Shown piece after piece: positions 33,831-44,200 of a stretch of 64,000 nucleotides of DNA (the stretch's first letter is position 1; each line of letters starts with the position of its first letter). Below the pieces are notes generated by a model. That model did no database searches. It was not told the DNA's origin and saw nothing but the letters and a program-made list of their open reading frames with translations. The position numbers were made by a program, and so were the translations under genes. The DNA comes from Flavobacterium sp. (GTDB lineage Bacteria > Bacteroidota > Bacteroidia > Flavobacteriales > Flavobacteriaceae), in the NCBI RefSeq assembly GCF_029945805.1, contig NZ_JAQSDH010000009.1, forward strand, positions 1 through 64,000. Reading direction: 5' to 3'.

Positions 33831-36728
33831 ATGTCTGAAGGAAATATTAGAATTAATAAAGTTTTAAGGGAATTAAATATTTCTTTGGAAAGAGCTGTGG
33901 ATTATCTTAAGGATAAGGGTATTGCTATTGAAGCAAGTCCCAACACAAAAATTTCCGATGATGTATATACTATTCTTTGCGGACAATTTGCTGGTGATAA
34001 AGGCAATAAAGAAGCTTCAAAAGGAATAAGTGAAGAAATAAAAAAAGAAAAAGAAGCGCTTCGATTAGAAAGAGAAAAAGAAATCGAAGACAAACGCAGA
34101 CAAGACGAAGAGCGTCAACAACAGCAAGAGTTGATTAAAGCAAGAGTAACCGTAGCTGCGCCTAAACAAGTTGGTAAAATTGATTTAACGCCAAAGGCCC
34201 CAGTTGCTTCATCTGTGCAAGCTCCAAAATCGGTTCCGGCTGTAAAGCTAGCTCAAGAAGTTAAGGTGGTTCCAGAAGCGAAACCAATTGTTGAGAAAAA
34301 AGACGTTGCTGAGAAAAAGGACGTTGCTGAGAAAAAGGACGTTGTTGAGAAAAAAGAAGGTGCTGAGAAAAATGAAGTTGCTGCGAAAAAAGAAGTTGCT
34401 GCGAAAAAAGAAGAAGTTCCTGTAATAGTTCAAAAAGAGATTAAACCTACTGAAAAGGTTGCGGAAGAAGCACCAGTTGACGAAACACATACTACACAAT
34501 TCCAAGTTCTTTCTGGGCCAACATTGACAGGCCAAAAAATTGATTTGACGCAGTTTAATAAGCCTAAGAAGAAGAAAGAAGAATTTAAAAAAGATGCTAG
34601 CAAACCTGCAACTCCGGCTACTGGAGCAAATGCAGCTGCAAATACTAACAAGAATAAGAGAAAAAGAATTCCAGGTAAACCAGAACCAGGCAAACCCGTT
34701 ATTGGTGGTGGTGGAGGTGCAAATGCTTTTGGACCAACCAAACCAGGTGGTAGTATCAAACCAAGCGGTGGCGGAGGTTTCCAAAAAGGAAATCGTCCGG
34801 CTATTGTTCAAAAAGTGGAGCCTACGGAAGAAGATGTTAAAAACCAAATTAAAGAAACTTTAGAGCGTTTACAAGGAAAAGGAAACAAATCTAAAGCTGC
34901 AAAATACAGAAGAGACAAGCGTGATACGCACCGTCAACGTTCGGAAGATGAACAACAAGCCTTAGACGAAGGAAGTAAAACAATTAAGGTAACAGAATTC
35001 GTTACTGTAGGTGAAATTGCTACCATGATGGATGTGCCAATTACCAAAGTAATCGGAACATGTATGTCACTTGGAATCATGGTTACCATGAACCAACGTC
35101 TTGATGCTGAAACTTTATCTATTGTTGCCGATGAGTTCGGATTTGAAGTAGAATTCATTACATCTGATATTGAAGATTCTATTGAAGTAATTGCTGATAA
35201 AGAAGAAGACTTAGTATCACGTGCACCTATTGTAACAGTTATGGGTCACGTGGATCACGGTAAAACATCGTTACTGGATTATATTCGTAACGAAAATGTT
35301 ATTGCGGGTGAATCAGGTGGAATTACACAACACATCGGTGCTTATGCTGTAACTCTAGAAGGTGGACAAAAAATAACGTTCCTTGATACACCAGGACACG
35401 AAGCGTTTACCGCTATGCGTGCTCGTGGAGCTCAAGTTACCGATATTGCAATTATTGTAGTGGCTGCGGATGATGATATCATGCCACAAACTAAAGAAGC
35501 GATTAGCCATGCTCAGGCTGCTAACGTTCCGATGATATTTGCCATCAACAAGATTGATAAACAAGGTGCTAATCCTGAGAAAATCAAGGAGAAATTAGCC
35601 GCTATGAATTTATTAGTTGAAGATTGGGGTGGAAAATACCAGTCCCATGATATCTCTGCTAAAAAAGGAACAGGTGTAAAAGAATTATTAGAAAAAGTAT
35701 TGCTTGAAGCGGAATTATTAGACTTAAAAGCAAACCCAAATAAACCTGCTGTAGGAACGGTTGTTGAAGCACAATTAGACAAAGGAAGAGGATATGTATC
35801 AACTATTTTAGTACAATCTGGAACGTTGAAAGTTGGAGATTATGTATTGGCAGGAAAGAATCATGGTAAAGTGAAAGCGATGCAAGATGAACGGGGAAAT
35901 AATATCATAGAAGCCGGACCATCAACACCTATATCTATCTTAGGATTGGATGGTGCTGCAACTGCTGGAGACAAATTCAACGTATTTGAAGACGAAAGAG
36001 AAGCAAAACAAATTGCTACAAAACGTTTGCAGTTAATGCGTGAACAATCGGTAAGAACGCAGCGTCATATTACCTTGGCTGAGATTGGCCGTCGTATCGC
36101 TCTTGGACAATTTAAAGAACTAAACATTATCCTTAAAGGAGACGTGGATGGTTCGGTTGAAGCACTTTCTAGTGAGTTCTCTAAATTATCTACAGAAGAA
36201 ATTCAGATTAATATTATCCACAAAGGAGTTGGAGCGATTACAGAAACAGACGTTATGTTGGCTTCGGCATCGGATGCGATTATTATCGGATTTAACGTGC
36301 GTCCTGCTGGAAATGCGCGTCAATTGGCAATGAAAGAAGAAATCGATATCCGAAACTATTCAATCATTTACGATGCGATCAACGACTTGAAAGATGCAAT
36401 GGAAGGAATGCTTTCTCCTGAATTGAAGGAAGAAGTTACTGGAACTGCGGAAATCAGAGAGATATTTAAAGTATCTAAAGTAGGAACAATTGCTGGTTGT
36501 ATGGTTACTGAAGGTAAAATATTCAGAAATTCTAAAATCAGAATTATCCGTGAAGGTGTTGTTGTATTTACAGGCGAGTTAGCTACACTGAAACGTTTTA
36601 AAGATGACGTGAAAGATGTTGCGAAAGGATATGATTGTGGTATTCAAATTAAGAATTACAACGATATTGAACAACTTGATTTAATCGAAGCTTTCCAAGA
36701 AGTGGAAGTGAAGAAGAAAATGAAGTAA
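33831..36728 (+). CDS. infB: Translation initiation factor IF-2
   Basis: 965-aa GTPase delivering initiator tRNA. The N-terminal IF2N-like segment ([19 protein letters not shown]) is followed by a long charged linker (about 60-380) with six-residue repeats at residues 155-196 and a Gly/Lys-rich stretch. The G domain (about 460-640) has G1 [15 protein letters not shown]3 DTPGHEAF, G4 NKID; domains II, III and IV follow to the end. A second short IF2N domain ([30 protein letters not shown]) is at about 383-412. Third gene of the operon, ending at a bidirectional terminator. Confidence 0.96.
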   Translation: MSEGNIRINKVLRELNISLERAVDYLKDKGIAIEASPNTKISDDVYTILCGQFAGDKGNKEASKGISEEIKKEKEALRLEREKEIEDKRRQDEERQQQQELIKARVTVAAPKQVGKIDLTPKAPVASSVQAPKSVPAVKLAQEVKVVPEAKPIVEKKDVAEKKDVAEKKDVVEKKEGAEKNEVAAKKEVAAKKEEVPVIVQKEIKPTEKVAEEAPVDETHTTQFQVLSGPTLTGQKIDLTQFNKPKKKKEEFKKDASKPATPATGANAAANTNKNKRKRIPGKPEPGKPVIGGGGGANAFGPTKPGGSIKPSGGGGFQKGNRPAIVQKVEPTEEDVKNQIKETLERLQGKGNKSKAAKYRRDKRDTHRQRSEDEQQALDEGSKTIKVTEFVTVGEIATMMDVPITKVIGTCMSLGIMVTMNQRLDAETLSIVADEFGFEVEFITSDIEDSIEVIADKEEDLVSRAPIVTVMGHVDHGKTSLLDYIRNENVIAGESGGITQHIGAYAVTLEGGQKITFLDTPGHEAFTAMRARGAQVTDIAIIVVAADDDIMPQTKEAISHAQAANVPMIFAINKIDKQGANPEKIKEKLAAMNLLVEDWGGKYQSHDISAKKGTGVKELLEKVLLEAELLDLKANPNKPAVGTVVEAQLDKGRGYVSTILVQSGTLKVGDYVLAGKNHGKVKAMQDERGNNIIEAGPSTPISILGLDGAATAGDKFNVFEDEREAKQIATKRLQLMREQSVRTQRHITLAEIGRRIALGQFKELNIILKGDVDGSVEALSSEFSKLSTEEIQINIIHKGVGAITETDVMLASASDAIIIGFNVRPAGNARQLAMKEEIDIRNYSIIYDAINDLKDAMEGMLSPELKEEVTGTAEIREIFKVSKVGTIAGCMVTEGKIFRNSKIRIIREGVVVFTGELATLKRFKDDVKDVAKGYDCGIQIKNYNDIEQLDLIEAFQEVEVKKKMK
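34293..34418 (+). repeat. 18-bp tandem repeat in infB (EKKDVA-type units)
   Basis: Seven consecutive 18-bp units of the form GAGAAAAA(A/G)GACGTTGCT, drifting to GCGAAAAAAGAAGTTGCT at the 3-prime end. They encode [42 protein letters not shown] in the IF-2 linker. Confidence 0.85.
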
Positions 36729-36733
36729 TACCA

Positions 36734-36766
36734 ATAAAAAAATCCCGAGTCATCGGGATTTTTTTT
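36734..36766. terminator. Bidirectional terminator after infB
   Basis: AATCCCGA (36741-36748) and TCGGGATT (36753-36760) around GTCA, with A run before and T run after. Confidence 0.8.
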
Positions 36767-36788
36767 GTTTTATAGCGAATTACGTAAG

Positions 36789-37493
36789 TTATATTCTTAA
36801 GCCTTTTATCATTCTATATTTTGGTGAATCAAGGCCGTATTGTGAACTTACCATGTTCTTTACTCTGGATGCTATGATGGAGAGGTCTTTGAAACCATTT
36901 ATTCTTTGTGAAATCCAAGGCTTGTAAAGTGCTAGCATAGTTGAAACTTTATTTGTGTTAAGTGTTGCTTCTTCTAATACTGTTTGTAAAGCATCAATTT
37001 TAATTCTACTATTCATTGGGTCGTACCCACTTCCAAATTTTATCAGGAGCGTAATTAGATCTCCAAAGTAGATCATTTGACTACCGAATGATTTTTCAGA
37101 ACGGCTGATGGTTTCTTCATCGGTGTCTTCGGTGACTTTTATCCTGCGTTGTCCTCTTATTTTTAGAATTAGAGTTCTTATTTCTTTGTATTCCTGTGAG
37201 TCTTTACCAAATTTTCCTCTGATGTTAGCGCCAATTGGTGATAGCAATTTTGAGATGGAGTTTTCTTCTTTGTCAAAAAACTGTCTTCTGTTAAAAGCAG
37301 CTTTTGAATAGTCAAAGTGCTTTTGGGTGTGCTGTGTTTGGATTTCTCTTAAAGCAACAGTTCTGGTTTGAATTGCTTCTGCTGTTAAATCGGAATCCCC
37401 TGGAGTGAAGTTTGAGAATGTGTTTAAATCTTCTACTAAAACTTCGGCGTTTGTTAATCGTGAGCTATAGGAAGCTCTGGAAATTGAGTTCAT
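36789..37493 (-). CDS. Hypothetical protein with internal repeat (234 aa)
   Basis: Family not recognised. No signal peptide or membrane segment; the sequence is charged and mostly helical. Two segments look like copies of one motif: SPIGANIRGKFGKDSQEYKEI (residues 85-105) and ASRVKNMVSSQYGLDSPKYR (about 207-226), both of the form v+..[FY]G.DS.[EK]Y+.I+.L+i. The start at 37493 is preferred over 37565 because the extra residues are unlike a normal N-terminus and would overlap the promoter candidate. Upstream on the minus strand is a sequence close to a sigma-54 promoter, and beyond that the 21-bp tandem array. Genes of this appearance occur in Flavobacterium as I recall, without known function. 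Confidence 0.6.
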   Translation of the reverse strand: MNSISRASYSSRLTNAEVLVEDLNTFSNFTPGDSDLTAEAIQTRTVALREIQTQHTQKHFDYSKAAFNRRQFFDKEENSISKLLSPIGANIRGKFGKDSQEYKEIRTLILKIRGQRRIKVTEDTDEETISRSEKSFGSQMIYFGDLITLLIKFGSGYDPMNSRIKIDALQTVLEEATLNTNKVSTMLALYKPWISQRINGFKDLSIIASRVKNMVSSQYGLDSPKYRMIKGLRI

Positions 37494-37530
37494 GATATTT
37501 GTTTTTAATGTTAGTATTGATTTTGGCAAG

Positions 37531-37545
37531 ACAAACGACGTGCCA
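37531..37545 (-). promoter_or_regulatory. Sigma-54-like promoter candidate (TGGCACG-N4-TTGT)
   Basis: On the minus strand TGGCACGTCGTTTGT matches the -24/-12 consensus TGGCACG-N4-TTGCW except for the last C (GT in place of GC), with correct GG-N10 spacing. The start codon lies 38 nt downstream. Confidence 0.35.
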
Positions 37546-37672
37546 CAATTTGTACTAAATACCATTCAATTGTAATTTTATATAATATTTAACATATATG
37601 TAATCAGATGTTTAGGCAAATACAGGTCTTGATGCATACTAAATCATTTTACTTTCTAATCTTTGAGATTAT

Positions 37673-37924
37673 GATACTAAGATGTTGCGTACTAATTGTA
37701 AACTATTGAGGTGCAATTGTAAAATGCTGAGTCGTAATTGCAAGATGCGGAGTTGAAATAACAAGATACTGAGGCGTGATTGCAAGATGTTGAGCTGAAA
37801 TAACAAAATACTGAGGCATAATTGCAATATACTGAGTGCCAATAACAAGATACTGAGTGCCAATCACAAGATTCGGAGTGCCAATCACAAGATGCTGAGT
37901 CGTAGTTACAAAGTGGGGTCTAAG
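37673..37924. repeat. 21-bp tandem repeat array, 12 units
   Basis: Units start at 37673, 37694, 37715 and every 21 bp to 37904. The shared core is AATnnCAAGATnCTGAG followed by four or five variable bases (TGCC, TCGT or GCGT). Ten units are well preserved, the first and last are degenerate. No unit length change is seen. It makes up the middle of the 630-bp gap between the minus-strand gene starting at 37493 and the LRR gene at 38124; the rest of that gap holds the sigma-54-like site, the repeat at 37994-38036 and the -7 element at 38099. Confidence 0.9.
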
Positions 37925-37993
37925 TATTGTTATTGCTAGAAAAATGAGTAAAATGAGGGGTGAAAAAGGAGTGATTTGTGCAGCGTTTTTTTT

Positions 37994-38036
37994 TGCCACG
38001 GATTTCATAGATTTGCACCGATTTGCACCGATTTTT
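37994..38036. repeat. GCCACGGATTT / GATTTGCACC direct repeat
   Basis: TGCCACGGATTTCATA is followed by GATTTGCACC at 38010 and again at 38020, then GATTTTTT. The form resembles the dispersed CACGGATT...CACAGATT repeats I recall from many Bacteroidota intergenic regions. Confidence 0.55.
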
Positions 38037-38098
38037 TATTGATTAGTATTAAAGATGCTTTTTATTTGACAGAAAAACCTACTGCGTGATATATTTTA

Positions 38099-38106
38099 TA
38101 TATTTG
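38099..38106 (+). promoter_or_regulatory. -7 element (TATATTTG) for the LRR gene
   Basis: TAnnTTTG match 17 bp before ATG 38124; no TTG at the right distance. Confidence 0.4.
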
Positions 38107-38123
38107 ATTTTCAAACTTCTTTC

Positions 38124-39179
38124 ATGAAAATCACTTCTCTGTTATTGTTTTTGAATACGATTTGTTCTGCTCAAATCATAAATTTTCCGGATGCGAATTT
38201 TAAGGCTAAGCTGTTGACAAATGATATTGCGTGCATTGGTGTATCAGCTAATTTATGTGCTGGTGGACCTATAGATGCAAATAACGATGGTGAAATCGAA
38301 GTTTCTGAAGCACAGTCAGTAGCAATTTTGAGCGTTAGCGGCGCTAATATTAGTGACTTGACAGGTATAGAATATTTTACAAATTTGGAGTGGTTAATAT
38401 GTTCTAGCAATAATTTAACGACAATAAATTTATCATCATTGACATCCCTTACAACTCTGAATTGTAGAAATAATCAACTTACCATATTAAATTTGGCTAG
38501 TCAAACTCTTTTAGACATTTTGGCCTGTAACAATAATCAAATAACTTCCTTAGATATAAGTCATCAGTCAGAATTAAAAATTTTTATAGCTTCAAATAAT
38601 CAGATAAGTTTTTTAGATTTTTCTAACAATACGGCTTTAGAGCATGCTTATTTTAGTGAAAACTTACTGACGAGTTTAGACTTTAGCAATAATCCTAATT
38701 TTTTTGATTTAGGCTGTAAGAACGATCCAAACCTGACTTCAATAAAAATAAGAAATAGTGTTACTCAGGCTTTTGGCACAGGGACTTTATACAATGAATG
38801 CTGGAGCAATGTTCCTAATTTAAATTACATCTGTGCTGATAGTAATGAAATACCTGCTTTACAAAGTTATTTATCAGGGTGTGGGATAGATAGTAGTGGC
38901 ATAACTATTAATTCTGATTGTGAGTTGGGAAACCAAGGGTTTGAATTTGGTAGTATGTTTATTTTATCGCCTGTTCCAGCGAAAAATAGCTTAACTATTA
39001 CGACTAAAGAAGAAGTTGAGATGAGTTCGGTAAGTATTTACAATATCCTTGGGCAATTGGTTCAGGTAAATACTAATCCGAATGAAACGATTGATGTTTC
39101 GGGCTTGGAAACGGGAAGTTATTTTATAAAGATTATTAGTGATAAGGGAACGGCGAGTACGAAGTTTGTAAAGGAATAA
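38124..39179 (+). CDS. Secreted leucine-rich repeat protein with T9SS sorting domain
   Basis: 351-aa secreted protein. Signal peptide (ITSLLLFLNTICSAQ), then an N-terminal FPDANFKAKLL...DANNDGEIEVSEAQ segment (EF-hand-like loop), and about seven LRR-type units of 21 residues (LTTINLSSLTSLTTLNCRNNQ, LDISHQSELKIFIASNNQ and so on, about 75-200). The C-terminal 75 residues form a T9SS type A domain (FILSPVPAKNSLTI ... SIYNILGQLVQ ... FVKE) almost identical to that of the 9816-11516 protein. Probably a surface binding protein; the ligand is unknown. Confidence 0.85.
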   Translation: MKITSLLLFLNTICSAQIINFPDANFKAKLLTNDIACIGVSANLCAGGPIDANNDGEIEVSEAQSVAILSVSGANISDLTGIEYFTNLEWLICSSNNLTTINLSSLTSLTTLNCRNNQLTILNLASQTLLDILACNNNQITSLDISHQSELKIFIASNNQISFLDFSNNTALEHAYFSENLLTSLDFSNNPNFFDLGCKNDPNLTSIKIRNSVTQAFGTGTLYNECWSNVPNLNYICADSNEIPALQSYLSGCGIDSSGITINSDCELGNQGFEFGSMFILSPVPAKNSLTITTKEEVEMSSVSIYNILGQLVQVNTNPNETIDVSGLETGSYFIKIISDKGTASTKFVKE

Positions 39180-39180
39180 T

Positions 39181-39215
39181 AAAAACCCTCGAAGTTTAAA
39201 ATTTCGAGGGTTTTT
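39181..39215 (+). terminator. Terminator of the LRR gene
   Basis: AAAACCCTCGAA and TTCGAGGGTTTTT arms; same core as the hairpin at 9777-9809 behind the other gene with this C-terminal domain. Confidence 0.75.
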
Positions 39216-39240
39216 AGGATACTATTTTTAAGTTAATTGC

Positions 39241-39630
39241 TTATTTATTCGGTTTTATCAAAAAGGCATTTGGAAAACTTTTCTTTAAATCAGCTAGATT
39301 TTTTTCGGCTTCAATACGTGTTTTGAAGTTGCCTACCCAAACTTTATATCTTGGCGTGCTGAATACAATAGTAGCGTCCATTGTTTTATTCATCCTCTTA
39401 AAATCCATCAACGTTTTTTTAGAATTTTCACTATCTCCATTGTATATCTGAATCTTATACCGATCATTTATCGTAATAGAGCTGTTTATTTTTCTTTTTT
39501 CATTTAGAAGTTGTTCAAACTTTGAATCTTGTATAACAGTTACTTTTGGGTCTTGTGCACTAATTTTTTGAGTTAAAAGTGTCAGCAAACAAAGCGAAAA
39601 AAGTAGTGTCGATTTTGAGAAATAGGACAT
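39241..39630 (-). CDS. SPOR domain-containing exported protein
   Basis: 129-aa protein with an N-terminal signal peptide (SKSTLLFSLCLLTLLTQKISAQ) and a C-terminal SPOR domain: YKIQIYNGDSENSKKTLMDFKRM, then YKVWVGNFKTRIEAEKNLADLKKSFPNAFLIK. SPOR domains bind denuded peptidoglycan glycan strands, so the protein probably sits in the periplasm at sites of cell-wall remodelling. ATG 39630 is chosen over 39651 because it puts the signal peptide at the start; a -7 element TACATTTG lies at 39656-39649. Confidence 0.85.
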   Translation of the reverse strand: MSYFSKSTLLFSLCLLTLLTQKISAQDPKVTVIQDSKFEQLLNEKRKINSSITINDRYKIQIYNGDSENSKKTLMDFKRMNKTMDATIVFSTPRYKVWVGNFKTRIEAEKNLADLKKSFPNAFLIKPNK

Positions 39631-39648
39631 AATGATTTGAGTTTTATA

Positions 39649-39656
39649 CAAATGTA
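39649..39656 (-). promoter_or_regulatory. -7 element (TACATTTG) for the SPOR gene
   Basis: Minus-strand TAnnTTTG match 18 bp before ATG 39630; the nearest TTG lies 24 bp further upstream. Confidence 0.4.
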
Positions 39657-39733
39657 AAACTTAAAATAGTACATTAAGAACAATTCATTATTTAGAATAA
39701 ATATAAATTGATAATTAAGCTATATTTAAGGTT

Positions 39734-39762
39734 TTGAGAATAGTTCTTAAGTCGTATTTTTG
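39734..39762 (+). promoter_or_regulatory. act operon promoter TTG-N18-TATTTTTG
   Basis: TTG 39734-39736 and TATTTTTG 39755-39762 with an 18-bp spacer. The leader to actA is about 80 nt. Confidence 0.6.
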
Positions 39763-39849
39763 TGCAGGTTTTTAATAAAGTGTCGATTTTTAGCTGAAAA
39801 TATTATTCAGTAAAATCAAGCCAATAGTAGTAGATAATCACTTAATTAT

Positions 39850-41187
39850 ATGAAAAAAGTGGGTAACCATAATTCGATTTCGAGGAAAATAGTCTTCTGT
39901 TTAGCATTTATGCTAGCATTCTCCTTCACTTCATTTTCACAAGCAACACCAGAGGCGGCTCCAGCAGCAGCTCAAACAGTAGCGGCACCAGTTGCAGCAG
40001 CTGGGGGTGATGCGGTAGCAGGAAAAGCATTGTTCAATGCCAATTGTGCAGCTTGTCACAAGCTTGATGCAAAAGCCACGGGTCCGGCACTTCGTGGAGT
40101 TGCAAATAAATATGATATGGCTTGGCTTTACAAGTGGATTCATAACAGTTCTGAATTGATTAAATCAGGCGATGCGAAAGCTGTTAAAGTATATGAGGAA
40201 AATAACAAGGCGGTAATGACTGCGTTCCCTCAATTATCAACGACAGATATTGATAATATTATTGCTTACACTTCAGAACCTAAAGCTGAAGCTCCGGCAA
40301 CTACAACAACGGCAGGTCCTCCTGGACAACAAGCGGCTGAAGGCGGTATTTCTAATACGGTTGTGCTTGGTGCCCTTGCATTATTGATGATGATGTTGGT
40401 TGTGATGTTGTTTTTTGTTAACAATGTTTTGACTAAAGTAGCTAAAGTAAATGGTATTGAACGTGCTGAGAAAGCGCCAAGAATATCAATTTGGAAAGCT
40501 TTTGCAAGAAATCAATTTTTAGTTTTAGTTAGTTCGATATTATTATTGCTGGCAAGTGGCTATTTCGTTTACGGATGGATGATGCAAATTGGGGTAGACC
40601 AAAATTATGCTCCAATTCAGCCAATTCATTATTCTCACAGAATCCATGCGGGAAGTAATGGTATTGATTGTAAATACTGTCACTCTGCTGCGCGAGTAAG
40701 TAAAAACGCCGGTATTCCCTCTTTAAATGTTTGTATGAACTGTCATAAAAGTATTGCTGAGGTTGCTGACACAACTGCAACAGCTGAATATTCAAAAGTA
40801 TTCTACGATGGGGAAATTCAAAAGCTATATGATGCTGTAGGTTGGGATAAAGAAAGTCAAAGCTATACAGGAAAAACTAATCCTGTTAAATGGGTTAGAA
40901 TTCACAACTTACCAGATTTTGCTTACTTCAACCACGCACAGCACGTTACTGTTGCCGGAATTGAATGTCAGAAATGTCATGGCCCAGTTCAGACGTATGA
41001 AATTCAAAAACAATTTGCTCCTTTAACAATGGGTTGGTGCATTAACTGTCACCGTGAAACTAATGTTAAAATGGAGGGTAACAAATACTACGACAAAATT
41101 CACGCAGAACTTTCTAAAAGATATGGAGTAGACAAATTGACTGCTGCACAAATGGGAGGTTTAGAATGTGGTAAATGTCACTACTAA
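39850..41187 (+). CDS. actA: Alternative complex III subunit ActA, multiheme cytochrome c
   Basis: 445-aa electron-transfer subunit of the menaquinol:cytochrome c (or oxidase) oxidoreductase. A signal peptide and an Ala/Pro-rich spacer lead to a fused monoheme cytochrome c domain with CAACH at 66-70. Two hydrophobic segments follow (about 172-192 and 217-240). Five more CxxCH sites lie at 274, 295, 373, 397 and 440, giving six in total, so the pentaheme ActA core carries an extra N-terminal heme domain. First gene of the act-cox operon. Confidence 0.93.
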   Translation: MKKVGNHNSISRKIVFCLAFMLAFSFTSFSQATPEAAPAAAQTVAAPVAAAGGDAVAGKALFNANCAACHKLDAKATGPALRGVANKYDMAWLYKWIHNSSELIKSGDAKAVKVYEENNKAVMTAFPQLSTTDIDNIIAYTSEPKAEAPATTTTAGPPGQQAAEGGISNTVVLGALALLMMMLVVMLFFVNNVLTKVAKVNGIERAEKAPRISIWKAFARNQFLVLVSSILLLLASGYFVYGWMMQIGVDQNYAPIQPIHYSHRIHAGSNGIDCKYCHSAARVSKNAGIPSLNVCMNCHKSIAEVADTTATAEYSKVFYDGEIQKLYDAVGWDKESQSYTGKTNPVKWVRIHNLPDFAYFNHAQHVTVAGIECQKCHGPVQTYEIQKQFAPLTMGWCINCHRETNVKMEGNKYYDKIHAELSKRYGVDKLTAAQMGGLECGKCHY

Positions 41188-41219
41188 TAAATTTATTAAG
41201 AAGCTAATATTTATATACG

Positions 41220-44200
41220 ATGTCATCGAACAAAAAATACTGGAAAAGTGTTGAGGAGCTAAACGAAAATAGCTCTATTGTTGAGACGCTGAGAAATAAT
41301 GAATTTGTAGAGGAAATTCCAACTGCTGAATTTTTATCTGATAAAGAATCGTTATCATCGTCATCAACAACTCGTCGTGATTTCTTGAAATACGTTGGAT
41401 TTAGTACTGCAGCAGCAACTTTAGCTGCGTGTGAAGGTCCTGTGCATAAATCAATACCTTATGTTTTACAACCAGAGCAAATAATACCTGGTGTGGCTGA
41501 TTTTTATGCTACATCTATGTTTGATGGATTTGATTTTGCTAATTTATTAGTAAAAACGCGCGAAGGTCGTCCAATTAAAGTAGAAAATAATACTGTTGCT
41601 GGAGCAAAATTTGCTGCCAATGCAAGAGTTCATGCTTCTGTATTGTCATTATATGACAGTATGCGTTTAAAAATAACGAAGGTTGCTCAAAAAGAGGCCT
41701 CGTGGCAAGAAGCTGATTTAAAAGTTAGAGCTAGTTTAGCTGATGCTAAAACTAAAGGAGGTCAAATTGTATTGTTGACAGGTACTTTAGCGAGCCCATC
41801 TACCGAGAAACTTATAGCCGAATTTATAGATAAAAATCCAACAGCAAAACACGTGATTTATGATGCTGTTTCTGAGTCTCCCGCATTAGATGCTTTCGAA
41901 ACAGTTTATAGTGAAAGAGCTTTGGTTGATTACGATTTTTCAAAAGCAAACACTATAGTTTCTATTGGTGCTGACTTCTTAGGAGATTGGCAGGGTGGAG
42001 GTTTTGATTCTAGTTATGCTAAAGGAAGAATTCCTCAGGCAGGTAAGATGTCAAAACATTACCAGTTTGAAGCAAACATGACTTTATCTGGAGCAGCTGC
42101 TGATAAGCGTGTTCCAATGACTGTTGCTAATCAAAAGTTAGCTTTGGTTAAAATATATAACGTAATTACAGGTTCGGCAGTGTCAACAGGAAATGTTGCA
42201 AGTGAAGATGTAATTATGAAAGCCGCACAACAATTAAAAGCTTCAGGAAGTAAAGGGCTTTTAGTTTCTGGAATTCAAGATAAAAACGCACAATTATTAG
42301 TTTTAGCTATCAATTCAGCTTTAACGAGTGAAGCATTTTCAACTGCGGGAACACGTCAAATTAGAAAAGGATCTAACGAAAAAGTAGCTCAGTTAATTGC
42401 GGATATGAATGCAGGAAGTGTTCATACTTTAATTATGAGTGGCGTAAATCCAGTGTACACTTTGGCTGACTCAAAAGCCTTTGTAAGTGGATTGAAAAAA
42501 GTAAACTTATCAGCTGCGTTTTCTTTAAGAGAAGATGAAACGGCTTCAATCACAACTATTGCAGTTCCGGCTCCTCACTATTTGGAGACTTGGAATGATT
42601 TAATGTTGACCAAAGGAACATATTCTTTGACGCAACCTACAATTCGTCCATTATTTAGTTCAAAACAATTCCAAGAGGCATTATTATCATGGAACGGGAT
42701 TGAAGGAGATTATTATGAATACTTGAAAGCAAACGCTTCAGGGTTTTCAAATGGAAGATCATGGAATCAAACGGTTCATGATGGTATTGCTGTTGGAGCA
42801 ACCGCAGTGTTAAGCGGTGGTTCGTCAAATTTTGCAGCGGCTGCGAGTGCTTTGGCTCAAGCTCCGCCAGTTAAAGGATTTGAATTAGTATTGTATACTA
42901 AAACAGGTTTGGGTGATGGTCAACAAGCCAATAATCCATGGTTGCAAGAGTTTCCAGATCCAATTACAAGAGTATCGTGGGATAATTATGTTACGATTTC
43001 ACAAGCTGATGCTAGAGATAAATCTTTAGGATTAGTAAATAAAATTGTTGCAAATGGGGGTCTTAACGGAAGTTACGTTACACTTACTGTAAACGGGATA
43101 AAATTGGAGAAAGTTCCAGTTATTATTCAACCTGGTCAGGCTAAAGGAACTTTAGGTCTAGCTTTAGGCTACGGAAAAAAAACAAATTTAAAAGAAGAGA
43201 TGCAAGTAGGTATTAATGCCTATGCGTTGTATTCAGGTTTTAATAATGTACAATCTGCTACTATTACAAAAGAAAGCGGAGAGCATGAATTTGCTTGTGT
43301 TCAGTCGCAAAAAACCTTAATGGGTCGTGGCGATATTATCAAAGAGACCTCTTTAACAATTTTTAGTACACAAGATGCTAAAGTATGGAATGCACCTCCT
43401 ATGGTTTCTTTAGACCATAAAGAAGTTGAAGCAACAAAAGTTGATTTATGGGAGTCGTTTGATCGTTCTGTTGGACATCATTTTAATCTTTCAATTGATT
43501 TGAACGCTTGTACGGGTTGTGGTGCTTGTGTTATTGCATGTCATGCTGAAAATAACGTGCCAGTTGTTGGAAAATCTGAAATTAGAAGAAGTCGTGATAT
43601 GCACTGGTTGCGTATTGACAGATATTATTCTTCAGAAGATACGTTTGCTGGTGATAATGAGAAAAAAAGTAATTTCAACGGTTTGTTTGGTGATAAAGGC
43701 TCATTAGGTGGATTTGGAGAAATGGAAAGTCCTGCTGATAATCCACAAGTAGCTTTTCAACCTGTAATGTGTCAACATTGTAACCATGCACCATGTGAAA
43801 CAGTTTGTCCTGTGGCAGCCACTTCACACGGTCGTCAAGGTCAAAATCAAATGGCGTACAACAGATGTGTTGGAACAAGATATTGTGCAAACAACTGTCC
43901 GTATAAAGTACGTCGTTTCAACTGGTTCTTGTATAACCAAAATGACGAGTTTGATTTTCATATGAATGACGATCTAGGTCGTATGGTGATCAATCCAGAT
44001 GTCAATGTTCGTTCTCGTGGGGTAATGGAAAAATGTTCAATGTGTATTCAAAAAACACAGTTGACTATTTTAACTGCTAAACGCGAAGGAAGAGAAGTTG
44101 CATTTGATGAATTCCAAACTGCATGTTCTGCTGCTTGTTCAACAGGAGCGATGGTTTTTGGTGATGTAAACAATAAAGAAAGTCAGGTTGCAAAACTAGC

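Noticed and set aside
34248..34847. 199-aa frame antisense to infB
   Set aside because: It is a shadow of the repetitive IF-2 linker; Phe/Ser-rich composition reflects the complementary Lys/Glu codons.
37673..37924. CRISPR array
   Set aside because: Units are contiguous and have no spacers, the repeat is not followed by cas genes, and 21-bp periodicity without unique inserts is a plain tandem repeat.
37669..38008. Open reading frames on the minus strand through the 21-bp array
   Set aside because: They are open only because the unit is a multiple of 3; the translations are simple 7-residue repeats with no start context and no conserved protein feature.
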